DNA from: Thermodesulfitimonas autotrophica
GTDB lineage: Bacteria > Bacillota > Desulfotomaculia > Desulfotomaculales > Ammonificaceae
Assembly: GCF_003815015.1 (NCBI RefSeq)
Contig: NZ_RKRE01000002.1
Coordinates: 124,001 to 188,000, forward strand
Direction: 5' to 3'
Length of the DNA stretch: 64,000 bases
Translations under genes and position numbers: made by a program
Notes under the pieces: generated by a model
What the model was told of the DNA's origin: nothing
Databases searched by the model: none
What the model saw: only the letters and a program-made list of their open reading frames with translations
Part shown: positions 25,512-34,123 of the stretch, one piece after another
How positions within the stretch are numbered: position 1 is the stretch's first letter
Layout: the number at the start of each line of letters is the position of its first letter

Positions 25512-26330
25512 TCATAAAAGCGGCAGAAGTCTCCGTCTGCGCCCTTCAAAGGTTACCACCTCTCGGTAGCCAATCCGGAGCAGGAGGTCAACCGCGTGGT
25601 CGAAATCCCGGCCCACATCCTCCGGCCGGTGCGCGTCCGAACCGAGCGTAACCGGGACGTCATACCGGTAGCAGAGCGATAGGAAAAAGGGAGCCGGGTA
25701 TATTTCCCCCACTGGCTGCCTCAGCCCCGCGGTATTAACCTCTACCACCACCCCGGCAGCCGCAATCGCCCGCACCGTCTCCTCATAAAGCGCCGCAATG
25801 TCGCCGCGCGGCCGGTAGCCGAACTTTTTCAGCAGATCTGGGTGCGCCACCACATCGAAAAGACCGGTAGCTACCATCCGCTGCAGCAACCGGCAATAAT
25901 CCCGGTAAAGAAGGTCGATATCCTTTCCGGCGTAACCGGCAATCGCGGCGGGGTTGTCAAAACCCCAGCCGTCTAAATAATGAATTGAGCCCAGCACGTA
26001 ATCGAAAGGATAGCTTTGGAGGATCGCCGCTAACGCCTCCTCTTTGCCGGGCACGTAGTCCGCCTCGATACCGAGCCGCACGCGCAGGTCCCGGTTCTCC
26101 CGGCCAAGCGCCAGAACCTCGGCTACGTACGCATCAAGCTCCTCGGCCGCCATCGCCAGCCCCGGATCCCGCTCTGCCACCGGCAAAAAATACTGGGGGA
26201 TGTGGTCGGCAAAACCGATTTCCCGCAAACCCCTGGCGCGCGCCGCCGCCACAAATGCAGCGGGGTCACCTGTAGCGTGGCCGCAGCGCCGCGTGTGAAT
26301 ATGGTAGTCGACAAGCTTCCTCCCCGCCAA
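25512..26330 (-). CDS. PHP-domain phosphatase (histidinol-phosphatase, HisK/HisJ type)
   Basis: A 272-residue PHP protein. Metal ligands appear in DYHIHTRRCGH near the start, IGFADHIP, GIEADYV, the LGSIHYLDGW region, VVAHPDLLKKFG and LGSDAHRPEDVG near the end, as in monofunctional histidinol-phosphate phosphatases of Bacillota. The last step before histidinol in histidine synthesis is the likely reaction, though other phosphate esters cannot be excluded because no his gene is nearby. The TTG start follows GGGAGG by seven bases and lies directly after the stop of the MetE-like gene. Confidence 0.82.
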   Translation of the reverse strand: MAGRKLVDYHIHTRRCGHATGDPAAFVAAARARGLREIGFADHIPQYFLPVAERDPGLAMAAEELDAYVAEVLALGRENRDLRVRLGIEADYVPGKEEALAAILQSYPFDYVLGSIHYLDGWGFDNPAAIAGYAGKDIDLLYRDYCRLLQRMVATGLFDVVAHPDLLKKFGYRPRGDIAALYEETVRAIAAAGVVVEVNTAGLRQPVGEIYPAPFFLSLCYRYDVPVTLGSDAHRPEDVGRDFDHAVDLLLRIGYREVVTFEGRRRRLLPLL

Positions 26331-27401
26331 CTACTCGCCTCCCGCTGCCCACAGCTCCCGGGCTACCGCGGCCGTGAGCGCGTAAATCCGTTCCGCCAAA
26401 GGTACCGGTAAAATTCCCGTCCCGCAACTCGGCGTGATGAGGTACTGCCTTTCGAGCAACCCCTGCGGCACGCCACGGGCAGCCAGTTCCCGCCAGTAAG
26501 AATGGAGCCGGCGGACGAGGCTTCCTGCCTCCTCCTGCCAGGCGGCCTCACTGGTCGGAACGATACCCCAGGCAAGCAGTCCCCCGCGCGCCAAAAACTC
26601 CGTTAGCTCCCGCCGGTAAGGAAGCAATGAATCAAAATAGGCGTAAGCGTCAAAACTCAGGACGTCAATGTCGAGGGCCATCAGGATACTCCAGTCAACC
26701 GCGGCACACGAGTGGACGCCAGCCCCGGCCCCCACACCCTTGATTTCGGCGACGATAGCCCCCATATCCGCCAACACCTGTTCCCGCGTAACGGTGATGT
26801 AGGTTGACTGCCCGTAAACGCTCACCGCCGGTTCATCGATGAAAAGGAGCACCGGCCGTTCGCCCTCTTTCAGCGTGACCGCCTGCCACCGGGCTGCCAG
26901 CGCAAGGTTTTTCACGATCAACTCGCGGAGCTGCGGCTCGTAGTACGCCGGACGCCCGCCCGCGGCGGTCAACTGGAAGCCAACCGTCAGCGGCCCGACA
27001 ACCTGCCCCTTTACCGCGACCGCCCCGGGAAAGGTCTGCGCCTCGAGCTCCCGGCGAAAGGCGAAAAAGCCAGCCGCCGCCTCCTCCCCCGGCGCAAAAG
27101 CAGCCAAAGCAGCGGCGTCTCCCGCTTCGGCAGCAAGGCAGAGAGAGAAAAAGTTGGTCAAGATCTCTGGCCAGTCCTCGTGCTCGTCAACAAAAGATTT
27201 ACCGTCCGCTCCGAGCGCCCCCTGCTTCTTGAGCGCGCCCAAAAACTGCTGCACGAAACCCTCTGCCGCCGTCCGGCGCGGCAGCTGGGGCCAATGAGGC
27301 AGCTGCGGCAGACACTCCTTGATGATTGTGAGCGCCGGTTCCGTCTCAAGATAAGGCAGGCTGCCAATACCCGTCGCCAGCCCCGCAATTGCCCTACGCA
27401 A
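26331..27401 (-). CDS. Core MetE-like methyltransferase (cobalamin-independent methionine synthase family)
   Basis: About 356 residues, half the length of ordinary MetE, so only the C-terminal catalytic barrel is present. The zinc ligands are visible: His and Cys in VHSCAAVDWS and a later Cys in ITPSCGTG. The opening GLATGIGSLPYLE is typical of UROD/MetE barrels. Short 'core' MetE proteins (Mes types) in anaerobes take the methyl group from a corrinoid protein rather than from methyl-tetrahydrofolate; that role fits an acetogen-like host but is inference. A TTG at 27401 with GGGGGG six bases upstream is preferred to the TTG at 27425. No methionine gene is adjacent. Confidence 0.75.
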   Translation of the reverse strand: MRRAIAGLATGIGSLPYLETEPALTIIKECLPQLPHWPQLPRRTAAEGFVQQFLGALKKQGALGADGKSFVDEHEDWPEILTNFFSLCLAAEAGDAAALAAFAPGEEAAAGFFAFRRELEAQTFPGAVAVKGQVVGPLTVGFQLTAAGGRPAYYEPQLRELIVKNLALAARWQAVTLKEGERPVLLFIDEPAVSVYGQSTYITVTREQVLADMGAIVAEIKGVGAGAGVHSCAAVDWSILMALDIDVLSFDAYAYFDSLLPYRRELTEFLARGGLLAWGIVPTSEAAWQEEAGSLVRRLHSYWRELAARGVPQGLLERQYLITPSCGTGILPVPLAERIYALTAAVARELWAAGGE

Positions 27402-27467
27402 ACGATACCCCCCTGAATTTGACAATCCTGTTTTGTTTATTATAACCCCATCAGTAGCAGGGACCGT

Positions 27468-29513
27468 CTAAAAATTGACTCCTTCCCGCTCCCTTTCGGG
27501 CAGGGTAAAAAGCAGTTCCTCCCGGGCGGCCTCAAGCTCCCGGCACCGGGCGGCGTACTCGGTTACCGCGGTGATAAAGGCGGCGTGGGACCAGGAAAGC
27601 GGCGCCACCGATAGCGGTTCTCCCGTCAACGGATGCACCTGTTCGGGCATCACCCCTGTAGGCAGGGTGTGCCTGACGCACCATTCCAGCAGAAGCCGGG
27701 CCCGGGAAAGGTCCTCGATGCTCACCGCCGTTCTGATGTAATACTGCGCCAGCCAGAGGGTGCAGATAAACCAGGGATTGCCGGGAATCCGCTCCAGATC
27801 CTCTGAACGCCGGAAGTAATAGTCGCCGTAGTACCGGGCAACCCCGCCCACGTCGCTTTTGACCCACAGCACCTTTTCCACCTGGCTCATCGTTTCCGCC
27901 ACGCGGAGGTCGTGAACCGGCAGCAGGTTGAAGAGAAAGACGCCCGCCAGGCTGCTATCCACCGTATCGTCGGGCTCAAAAGCCTTTTTGGCCCGGTTGA
28001 AGTGCAGGCCGCGCAGAAAACGTTTCTTTTGCGGGTCGTAGAGGTTGCTAAGCACCCCCTCCTTAATCTGGGCCGCGCGGCCGAAATATTTCGCCGCTAA
28101 CTTCGGCTGCCCAAGAAGCTGCGCGAAATTCCCGGCCGCTTTAAGCCCGGCATAAACCGTCGCCGTCGTGAAGGTAAAGATGCCCCGCCTCTCCTCCCAG
28201 AGATCATAAGACTCGAGCGGCAGCTGCAGTTCCTCATCCACATAGCCGGCCAGGAAATTAGCCGCCGGACGCACTAAATTATGGTAGTGGGCCAGCACAA
28301 ATTCCAGGTCGCGCTCCTGCAGGTAGTACTCCCAAAGCGCCCACAGCACCAGCGCCGTCTCATCCTCCTGAATGGGAAGCTGGACCACCCCCTCGTGAAG
28401 CCACGGGTGCCAGCTCGAGCCCGCCGTCCCGTCCGGGTTATACTTGTGGAGAAGATAGCCTTTATCCGTCAAGGCGTTGGCGCAAAAACTGAAAAAGGGC
28501 CGGGCAACCTTGCCGTAGCCGGCTTTAATCAGCGCGTAGGCCGCCATAGCCCCGTCGCGGGGCCACAGATAACAGTAGTGGTCCCGGTTGGTGGCCATGA
28601 TATCGGAGTCGGGGGAGGCGATCACCGCCCCGCGCGCATCAAAGTGGGTTTTGAGGATAAGCAGGCTCCGCTTGTAAACTTTGACTATCTCCCCAAAGGA
28701 ATCCTTTAACTCCAAGGCACAGTTGCTACTGCAGGTGAAACAGGCTTCTAAGAAAGCCCGGTGCATCGCCTCCGTCCGTAAAAAAAGCTCCGCCGGCTCC
28801 TGCTCAAAAACAAACTTATTAAGCGCCCGCGCCTCCTGAATGTTCCGGCCGACGCAGATCCAGTAATATATAGTTTCCTCACCCAGCGGCGGCAGAATCA
28901 GGTTGAAGCCGATCACGCTGTCCACCGAGCCCTGCGCAATCGCGTTTCCGCTTAAAACGCCGTCCTCAGCGTCGCGCCAGGTTCCCTCCGCCTGACCGAA
29001 GCCTTTGATGCCCGTGGCAAATTGTTGGAAGCGCCCGAAACTGCTGTAACCATTGATAACGAAGTAGCGGTTCCGCTTGTAGTGGCAGAGGGCCCGCTCG
29101 AAGGCGTCGTAAAATACGGTATCACCGACCTCGGTTTCGTCAACCGAAAAGTCCTGCCCCAGGAAAACCCGGACCTCCCGCTCCTTGTTCACCATATTTT
29201 GGACCACAATCTTTTTGAGGTAGATATTCTCCCGGCGGTGTACCGCATCGTTGATCAACAGCTTTACCTTTAGCTCCGGATGGGTTGCCTCCACCTGAGT
29301 AATCAGGCAATCCTCCTGATAGCCGAGTAGGCGCTCCCAACTGCTGTCGGCGGTCCAGCTGAACCTGCCGTCCACCCAAACGCCAAGGCGGTTCCGGTTC
29401 CCCTGGAGGTGGTTCCACTGGCCCACAAAAGGATAAAAGAAATCCCGCATCTCAAGGTTCTCATCGAAGGTCACCATTATCTTTCCGTTACCAATTACCA
29501 AGGGCCGCGGCAT
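27468..29513 (-). CDS. GH15 family glucan hydrolase (glucoamylase-like)
   Basis: A 681-residue protein with an N-terminal beta-sandwich (about 1-270) and an (alpha/alpha)6 barrel. WPRDGAMAAYAL near 317 and ESYDLWEERRG near 436 (general acid) are GH15 marks; MPEQVHPLTGEP near 635 carries the likely catalytic base. No signal peptide is seen, so it probably acts inside the cell on glycogen, maltodextrins or trehalose-like sugars. ATG at 29513 sits seven bases after GGGGG. It is 44 bases downstream of the GH57-GT4 fusion gene, implying a shared glucan pathway. Confidence 0.88.
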   Translation of the reverse strand: MPRPLVIGNGKIMVTFDENLEMRDFFYPFVGQWNHLQGNRNRLGVWVDGRFSWTADSSWERLLGYQEDCLITQVEATHPELKVKLLINDAVHRRENIYLKKIVVQNMVNKEREVRVFLGQDFSVDETEVGDTVFYDAFERALCHYKRNRYFVINGYSSFGRFQQFATGIKGFGQAEGTWRDAEDGVLSGNAIAQGSVDSVIGFNLILPPLGEETIYYWICVGRNIQEARALNKFVFEQEPAELFLRTEAMHRAFLEACFTCSSNCALELKDSFGEIVKVYKRSLLILKTHFDARGAVIASPDSDIMATNRDHYCYLWPRDGAMAAYALIKAGYGKVARPFFSFCANALTDKGYLLHKYNPDGTAGSSWHPWLHEGVVQLPIQEDETALVLWALWEYYLQERDLEFVLAHYHNLVRPAANFLAGYVDEELQLPLESYDLWEERRGIFTFTTATVYAGLKAAGNFAQLLGQPKLAAKYFGRAAQIKEGVLSNLYDPQKKRFLRGLHFNRAKKAFEPDDTVDSSLAGVFLFNLLPVHDLRVAETMSQVEKVLWVKSDVGGVARYYGDYYFRRSEDLERIPGNPWFICTLWLAQYYIRTAVSIEDLSRARLLLEWCVRHTLPTGVMPEQVHPLTGEPLSVAPLSWSHAAFITAVTEYAARCRELEAAREELLFTLPEREREGVNF

Positions 29514-29557
29514 ACTCACTCCCCCGCATCACGCTCAATGATAGCGTCCGGCGAAAC

Positions 29558-32350
29558 TTACAAAACTATCTTCTCCGGGATCCTCGCGAGCCTGCTCTGA
29601 GCCCGCGCGTAAACCTCCTGGGTAACCAGCGCGATATGGCGCCAGTTATACGTCGAGCGCACCTTGCGCCACGCCCGCCGGCAGAGTTCCTCGGCCAGCG
29701 CGCGGTTAAGCACTAACTCGCTTGTGTAGCGGGCTAACAAATCCGGGCGTCCGGGAGGGACCTTAAAGCCGTCAACCCCGTGTTCCACTACCTCGCTTAA
29801 GCCCCCGGTATCGCCCACGACTACCGGAACCTGGGCGGCCATCGCCTCGAGCGCCACAATGCCAAAAGGCTCGTAGTGGCTCGGGAAGACCGCCACCGCC
29901 GCCTGCGCGAAAAGGCCGTTTCTGGTCGCCCCGTCCACAAACCCGGCGAATGTTACCCGTTCGCTCACTTTAAGTTCCGCCGCGAGGTGCTTAAGCTCCC
30001 CCTCGTACGGGCCCTGGCCGCAGATTACGGCCCGCACCCCCGGAACCCGCGCCGCAATCAGGGGCAGGGCCCTGATCAGGTCCTGGACCCCCTTCTCCGG
30101 TACCAGCCGCCCTAAAAAAAGGATTACCGGCGCGGCGGCCGGCGCGGTAAGCCCCCGCCAGCCCTGCACCCCTAAAATCTCCGGGGCCACGCCGTTCGGA
30201 ATAACCGTAATCTTCTCGCCGGGCACCTCGAAAAGGTGTGCAACCTCGCGGGCCATGTATTCGCTGCAGCAGATGAGGTGGGTCGCCCTCTCCGCCAGTC
30301 GTTTCTCCGCCATGTGGATCCGCCGCTGCAGCTCGTTATGGATGCCGCCGTGGCGGCCGTGTTCTGTAGCGTGAATCGTAGCTACAAAAGGCAGGCCTAG
30401 GCGGCCCGCTAATTCCTCGCCAGCGGCACCAACCAGCCAGTCGTGTCCGTGCACGACATCGAAATGCCGCCCTTCTTTGTGGAGACGTTCAACCGCCGCC
30501 ACCATCCCCCTATTGAGCCGCGCCACCCAGTCGAGGAAATCTGCGCCGTCCCCGTCCACCGGTACCCGGTACACCCGGACACCGCCGGCCTCCTCCACCG
30601 GCACGCTGCCGGGCCGCAACGCCGTAACCACCGTAACCTCACTGCCGAGCTGGGCCAGCGCCCGCGAAAGATCATCGACGTGGCGCCCGAGCCCCCCCAC
30701 GATGTAAGGCGGGTACTCCCACGAAAGAAGCAGAACCCGCCGGGGAACCGGCTGCCCGGAACTTCTCTCCAGCCAGAAACGGCTGTAAATCCGGTAGTCG
30801 ATCTCCGGAAAGATGGCGTCCTTCGCTTCAATCGCGGCGAGTGCCGCGGCATCGATCTTTTCGTCAAGGATCTGGTCCGTTAAACTGTTAAAACGGAGGA
30901 TATGTTCCTTCAACCGCCGCGTGGCGTACCCCACCGTGGAGCCGACCTTCAAGATAAAGGCCCAGTCGCTCGACTCCGCTAACAAAAGCTCCCGCGCCGC
31001 CTGGTTGAGAGCCCGCCGGGTAAGGCCTGCAGCCTCCGGGTAAAGGTCGCAGAGCTCAACCATCCGGGCTTCCGCGTGGTGAGTATGGCGGTAAATCCAG
31101 TCGTTCACCGGATCCAGCCAGACTTCGCTGTAGCCACCGGCCCCCCAGCTCGAAAGGCTCATCGTGACGGTCGCCTGGCGCGGGTGGGCCTTCAGGTAGT
31201 CGGAAGGCGTAACTAACAGCACCGCGTCCTGGTCGTAGTAAGCCTTGCGAATCAAAAACTCCAGCCACTGCGGCCCCTCGTACCACCAGTGGCCGAAGAG
31301 CTCGGCATCGTAGGGCGAAACGATAATGGGCCTGATTCCCAGGCATTCGCTCCAGTAAGCCACCTGTCGCTGGCGGTGGTAGAGAAAATGGTCGGCGTGC
31401 GCCGCAGCCCTCTCTATCGCGACGGCTGGTTCATAAGGCTGCTTTATTTCGCTCCCGGTAATCCGGTAGTATTTGAAACCGGTATCGGTCCGGACCTCCC
31501 CGGAAGGGAGGAAGGGCTCGAGGTAATCCCAGGGCAATTCATAACCGATATCCTTGTAGTACTCCCGGTACCAGTAGTCGCCAGGATAGCCGATCTGCCG
31601 GTCCCATACCTGCCGGGAAGTATCCGGGTCGCGTCCGAAGGCCGCCACCCCGGCCGGCGTGTAAACCGGCGCGTAGACCCCGTACGGCGGCGACGGCACC
31701 GCCGTCAAGATTCCGTGGCTCTCCACAAAGAAGTACTGAATGCCGCAGGCGGCTAAAATCTCGTCCACCCCGGGCGGATAACCGCATTCCGGTAACCAAA
31801 AGCCGCGCGGGTAGGAGCCGAAGTGACGCCGGTAGAGGTCGAGCCCCACCAAAATCTGGGCCCGCCGCGCCTCTTTCCCCCTGATTAAGGGAAGGTAACC
31901 GTGCGTCGCGCAGGTGGTGATGACCTCAACGGCACCCTTTTCCTGAAGATTAGCAAAAGCCCCCACCAGATTGTTCCGGTAGCGGTGGACGAAAAGGTCG
32001 TAATTGCGGCCCAACCGCTCTTCGTACATCGCCGCCAACGGGTAAAAAGCGCTTCCCGCCGTCCTTTTTTTCTCCGCCGCCGCCAGGCGTAACAGCCGCT
32101 CTAAGTAAGCAACGTAGCGCCGGGTCAAAAGCTCGTCCGTCAACATGCTGATGAGCGTCGGCGAGAGGGATACGGTGATGCGGAACCGGACACCCTCCGC
32201 GACCAGCCGCTCAAAGACGTCGACAAGCGGCAGGTAGGACTCGGTCAGCGCCTGGTAAAACCAGCTTTCTTCCAGAAAACGCTCCTTCTCGGGATGGCGT
32301 ACGAAAGGCAGGTGGGCGTGCAGGACGATGGCAAGATATCCCTGGGGCAC
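29558..32350 (-). CDS. Fusion of GH57 branching-enzyme domain and GT4 glycosyltransferase
   Basis: A 930-residue fusion. The GH57 part (about 1-525) begins with LAIVLHAHLPFVRHP and has the likely nucleophile Glu188 in GFWLPECGY and acid Asp348 in SPYDAELFGHWW, matching GH57 1,4-alpha-glucan branching enzymes, including the DUF1957 helical tail. The GT4 part (about 536-920) starts with LLLSWEYPPYIVGGLGRH, as in glycogen-synthase-like GT4 enzymes, and holds NGVAPE and EPFGIVALEAMAAQVPVV with the E-x7-E motif. Together the two could extend and branch an alpha-glucan in one polypeptide. GTG at 32350 follows GGGAGG by six bases. The longer open frame upstream lacks conserved sequence. Confidence 0.9.
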   Translation of the reverse strand: MPQGYLAIVLHAHLPFVRHPEKERFLEESWFYQALTESYLPLVDVFERLVAEGVRFRITVSLSPTLISMLTDELLTRRYVAYLERLLRLAAAEKKRTAGSAFYPLAAMYEERLGRNYDLFVHRYRNNLVGAFANLQEKGAVEVITTCATHGYLPLIRGKEARRAQILVGLDLYRRHFGSYPRGFWLPECGYPPGVDEILAACGIQYFFVESHGILTAVPSPPYGVYAPVYTPAGVAAFGRDPDTSRQVWDRQIGYPGDYWYREYYKDIGYELPWDYLEPFLPSGEVRTDTGFKYYRITGSEIKQPYEPAVAIERAAAHADHFLYHRQRQVAYWSECLGIRPIIVSPYDAELFGHWWYEGPQWLEFLIRKAYYDQDAVLLVTPSDYLKAHPRQATVTMSLSSWGAGGYSEVWLDPVNDWIYRHTHHAEARMVELCDLYPEAAGLTRRALNQAARELLLAESSDWAFILKVGSTVGYATRRLKEHILRFNSLTDQILDEKIDAAALAAIEAKDAIFPEIDYRIYSRFWLERSSGQPVPRRVLLLSWEYPPYIVGGLGRHVDDLSRALAQLGSEVTVVTALRPGSVPVEEAGGVRVYRVPVDGDGADFLDWVARLNRGMVAAVERLHKEGRHFDVVHGHDWLVGAAGEELAGRLGLPFVATIHATEHGRHGGIHNELQRRIHMAEKRLAERATHLICCSEYMAREVAHLFEVPGEKITVIPNGVAPEILGVQGWRGLTAPAAAPVILFLGRLVPEKGVQDLIRALPLIAARVPGVRAVICGQGPYEGELKHLAAELKVSERVTFAGFVDGATRNGLFAQAAVAVFPSHYEPFGIVALEAMAAQVPVVVGDTGGLSEVVEHGVDGFKVPPGRPDLLARYTSELVLNRALAEELCRRAWRKVRSTYNWRHIALVTQEVYARAQSRLARIPEKIVL

Positions 32351-32451
32351 ACTGATCCTCCCAACCGCGCTCGCGTTAAGTAAATCCTCCCTGTCAGCAT
32401 AACATTTCTCGGAAAAAAATAAAAGCCACAAGGCACCAAAAGATCAGTATA

Positions 32452-32474
32452 AAAGAAATGGGCTCAAGCGCCCA
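32452..32474 (-). terminator. Weak terminator after the DUF4912 gene
   Basis: TGGGC-GCTTGA-GCCCA forms a five-pair stem (32474-32459), followed on the minus strand by TTTCTTTT. It separates the DUF4912 gene from the GH57-GT4 gene. Confidence 0.5.
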
Positions 32475-32508
32475 ATTTCAACTGCCATCTATGTTAAACA
32501 AGAATTCC

Positions 32509-32958
32509 TCAGTGCCTCGAGAGGCTGCCGGAACTCACGCCAATCGCTCTTACCGCCTCCACGAAAGAAACTCCTTCTGCCCCTTGTCCCCTTCCCTGGC
32601 GCACCGGAACCCACCGCCACGTCTTATCGGGAGGAACATCTACCACTTCCGAGCAAAGGAGGGGATAAAACTCGCCATTTTCGAACCAGCCAAGCTCCGC
32701 CCGGTAGCGCTCACCCGGATTCACCCCGCGAAAGTACCAGTCACCCGTATAGAAGGAAGGAGAAACAACCATGCGCGGCACCGCAAAACCGTTGGCCACC
32801 GAAGCCAGCCGCAGGATAAGGTTCTTCCCCCTGAGGAACTCCTGAGCCGCACTTGATATTTCCCAGTAGGCAAAAAGGACGGTGCTACTCTGGACCAGAA
32901 GCATCAGCACGTTCTCCCCGTATCCTGCCGGCAAATCAGAAACCTCAAGATAACCCAT
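32509..32958 (-). CDS. DUF4912 domain protein
   Basis: A 149-residue protein with LPAGYGENVLMLLVQSSTVL followed by FAYWEIS and, later, SFYTGDWYFRGVNPGERYRAELG, the pattern of DUF4912, an Ig-like fold often found next to GH57 and glycogen genes. It may bind glucans as a helper of the neighbouring GH57-GT4 and GH15 enzymes, but no function is established. A strong site (GGGGAGGGGGAG) precedes the ATG. Confidence 0.75.
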   Translation of the reverse strand: MGYLEVSDLPAGYGENVLMLLVQSSTVLFAYWEISSAAQEFLRGKNLILRLASVANGFAVPRMVVSPSFYTGDWYFRGVNPGERYRAELGWFENGEFYPLLCSEVVDVPPDKTWRWVPVRQGRGQGAEGVSFVEAVRAIGVSSGSLSRH

Positions 32959-33023
32959 TCTCCCCCTCCCCTCGGTATTTAGTTGTCAAGCTGCCGGAAA
33001 CAAAAGCCCTACCAAAAGAGCAC

Positions 33024-33054
33024 TTGACAAGAAAATTATAACACAAAATATATT
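33024..33054 (+). promoter_or_regulatory. Possible promoter for the Na/Pi transporter
   Basis: TTGACA at 33024-33029 and TATATT at 33049-33054 with a 19-base spacer, in a strongly AT-rich patch. The minus strand of the same patch also contains TATAAT (33040-33035), so it may be a divergent promoter region for the DUF4912 gene. Confidence 0.4.
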
Positions 33055-33178
33055 TTCCGGTATAGAATCCTTATTCTTTTTTCGAGAAATTTTTACAAAA
33101 CTTTAATGCTCTATTTCCGGTTTTCCTCTTGGTTATACCAAAAAATTTCCCCCGTATATCTATGTCGGGGGGTTAGCG

Positions 33179-34123
33179 ACGCATAACTTTTTCCTGCCGA
33201 CAGCAACAGCGATAGCCGGTCTGGGGCTGCTGCTTACCGGGCTACGGTTTCTCCAGGCGGGCCTGTTATCTTTATCGAGCCGGCGCCTCACAAGAGCTCT
33301 GCGCGCCGTAGCGGCCAGCCGCCTGCGCGCCTTTCTCGCTGGTGTGGGCACGAGTGCCCTCACCCAAAGCAGCACCGCCGTATCGATCATCACCATCGGG
33401 CTGACGCACGCCCGGCTGATCGCTCTGAGCGAGGCAATCGCCGTTATCCTCGGCGCAAACATCGGCACCACCCTTACCGTCCAGTTCATAGCGCTGCATC
33501 CGGGGCGTCTCGCCCTGCTTCTAGGCTTAAGCGGCATCCCCCTGCTCGCCCGCCGCTCCCCGGCCCGCTTTCTCGGGCAGGCCCTCACCGGAACCGGCAT
33601 GGTTTTCGCCGGCCTCGACCTGCTAAACCGCGGCCTGGCCCCGCTCAAATCAACCCCTTGGTTTGCCGCCGGGCTCGCCGCTGCCGGCGAAAACCACCTT
33701 CTCGCGATCGCGGTAGCCACCCTTTTTACCGCCCTCCTCCACTCCTCCAGCGCCGCTACCGGCCTCGTGATGGCCCTCTACGCCCAGGGGGCGATCTCCC
33801 GGGAAACCGCCGTGGCGCTCGTCCTCGGAAACAACATTGGCACTTGCTTTACCGCGCTCATCGTTTCCCTCACCAGTTCGGCAGCCGGAAGGCGGGTGGC
33901 CGCAGCCCATTTCCTCTTGAATACAATAGGGGCAGCCGTCTTTCTGCCCCTCATTAACACTTTAAGCCTTATCGGTGGTCTCACGGCAAGTGACCCGGCC
34001 CGCCAGGTTGCCAACATCCACACCATCTACAATATCGTGAGCAGCCTGGCGGCGCTACCCTTTTGCACGCCCTTCGCCCGCCTGCTCGAACGCCTCGTCC
34101 CCGACCGGCGCCCTACCTCCTGA
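33179..34123 (+). CDS. Na+/phosphate cotransporter family protein, start codon unresolved
   Basis: A membrane protein of the NptA/PNaS family. The two inverted halves are clear: GTSALTQSSTAVS with GANIGTTLTVQF, and LLHSSSAATGLV with GNNIGTCFTAL; the QSST/HSSS motifs form the Na+ and phosphate sites. The homologous region begins near 33191 (FLPTATAIAGLGLLLTGLRF), but no ATG, GTG or TTG exists in this frame from the upstream stop (33104) to the GTG at 33344, which lies just before the first QSST and is too late. An ATG at 33162 joins this frame if one G is added to the six-G run at 33167-33172. The left boundary given is the ACG six bases after that run and is only a guess. The 3' end overlaps the convergent carboxypeptidase gene by 11 bases. 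Confidence 0.75.
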   Translation, partial: THNFFLPTATAIAGLGLLLTGLRFLQAGLLSLSSRRLTRALRAVAASRLRAFLAGVGTSALTQSSTAVSIITIGLTHARLIALSEAIAVILGANIGTTLTVQFIALHPGRLALLLGLSGIPLLARRSPARFLGQALTGTGMVFAGLDLLNRGLAPLKSTPWFAAGLAAAGENHLLAIAVATLFTALLHSSSAATGLVMALYAQGAISRETAVALVLGNNIGTCFTALIVSLTSSAAGRRVAAAHFLLNTIGAAVFLPLINTLSLIGGLTASDPARQVANIHTIYNIVSSLAALPFCTPFARLLERLVPDRRPTS

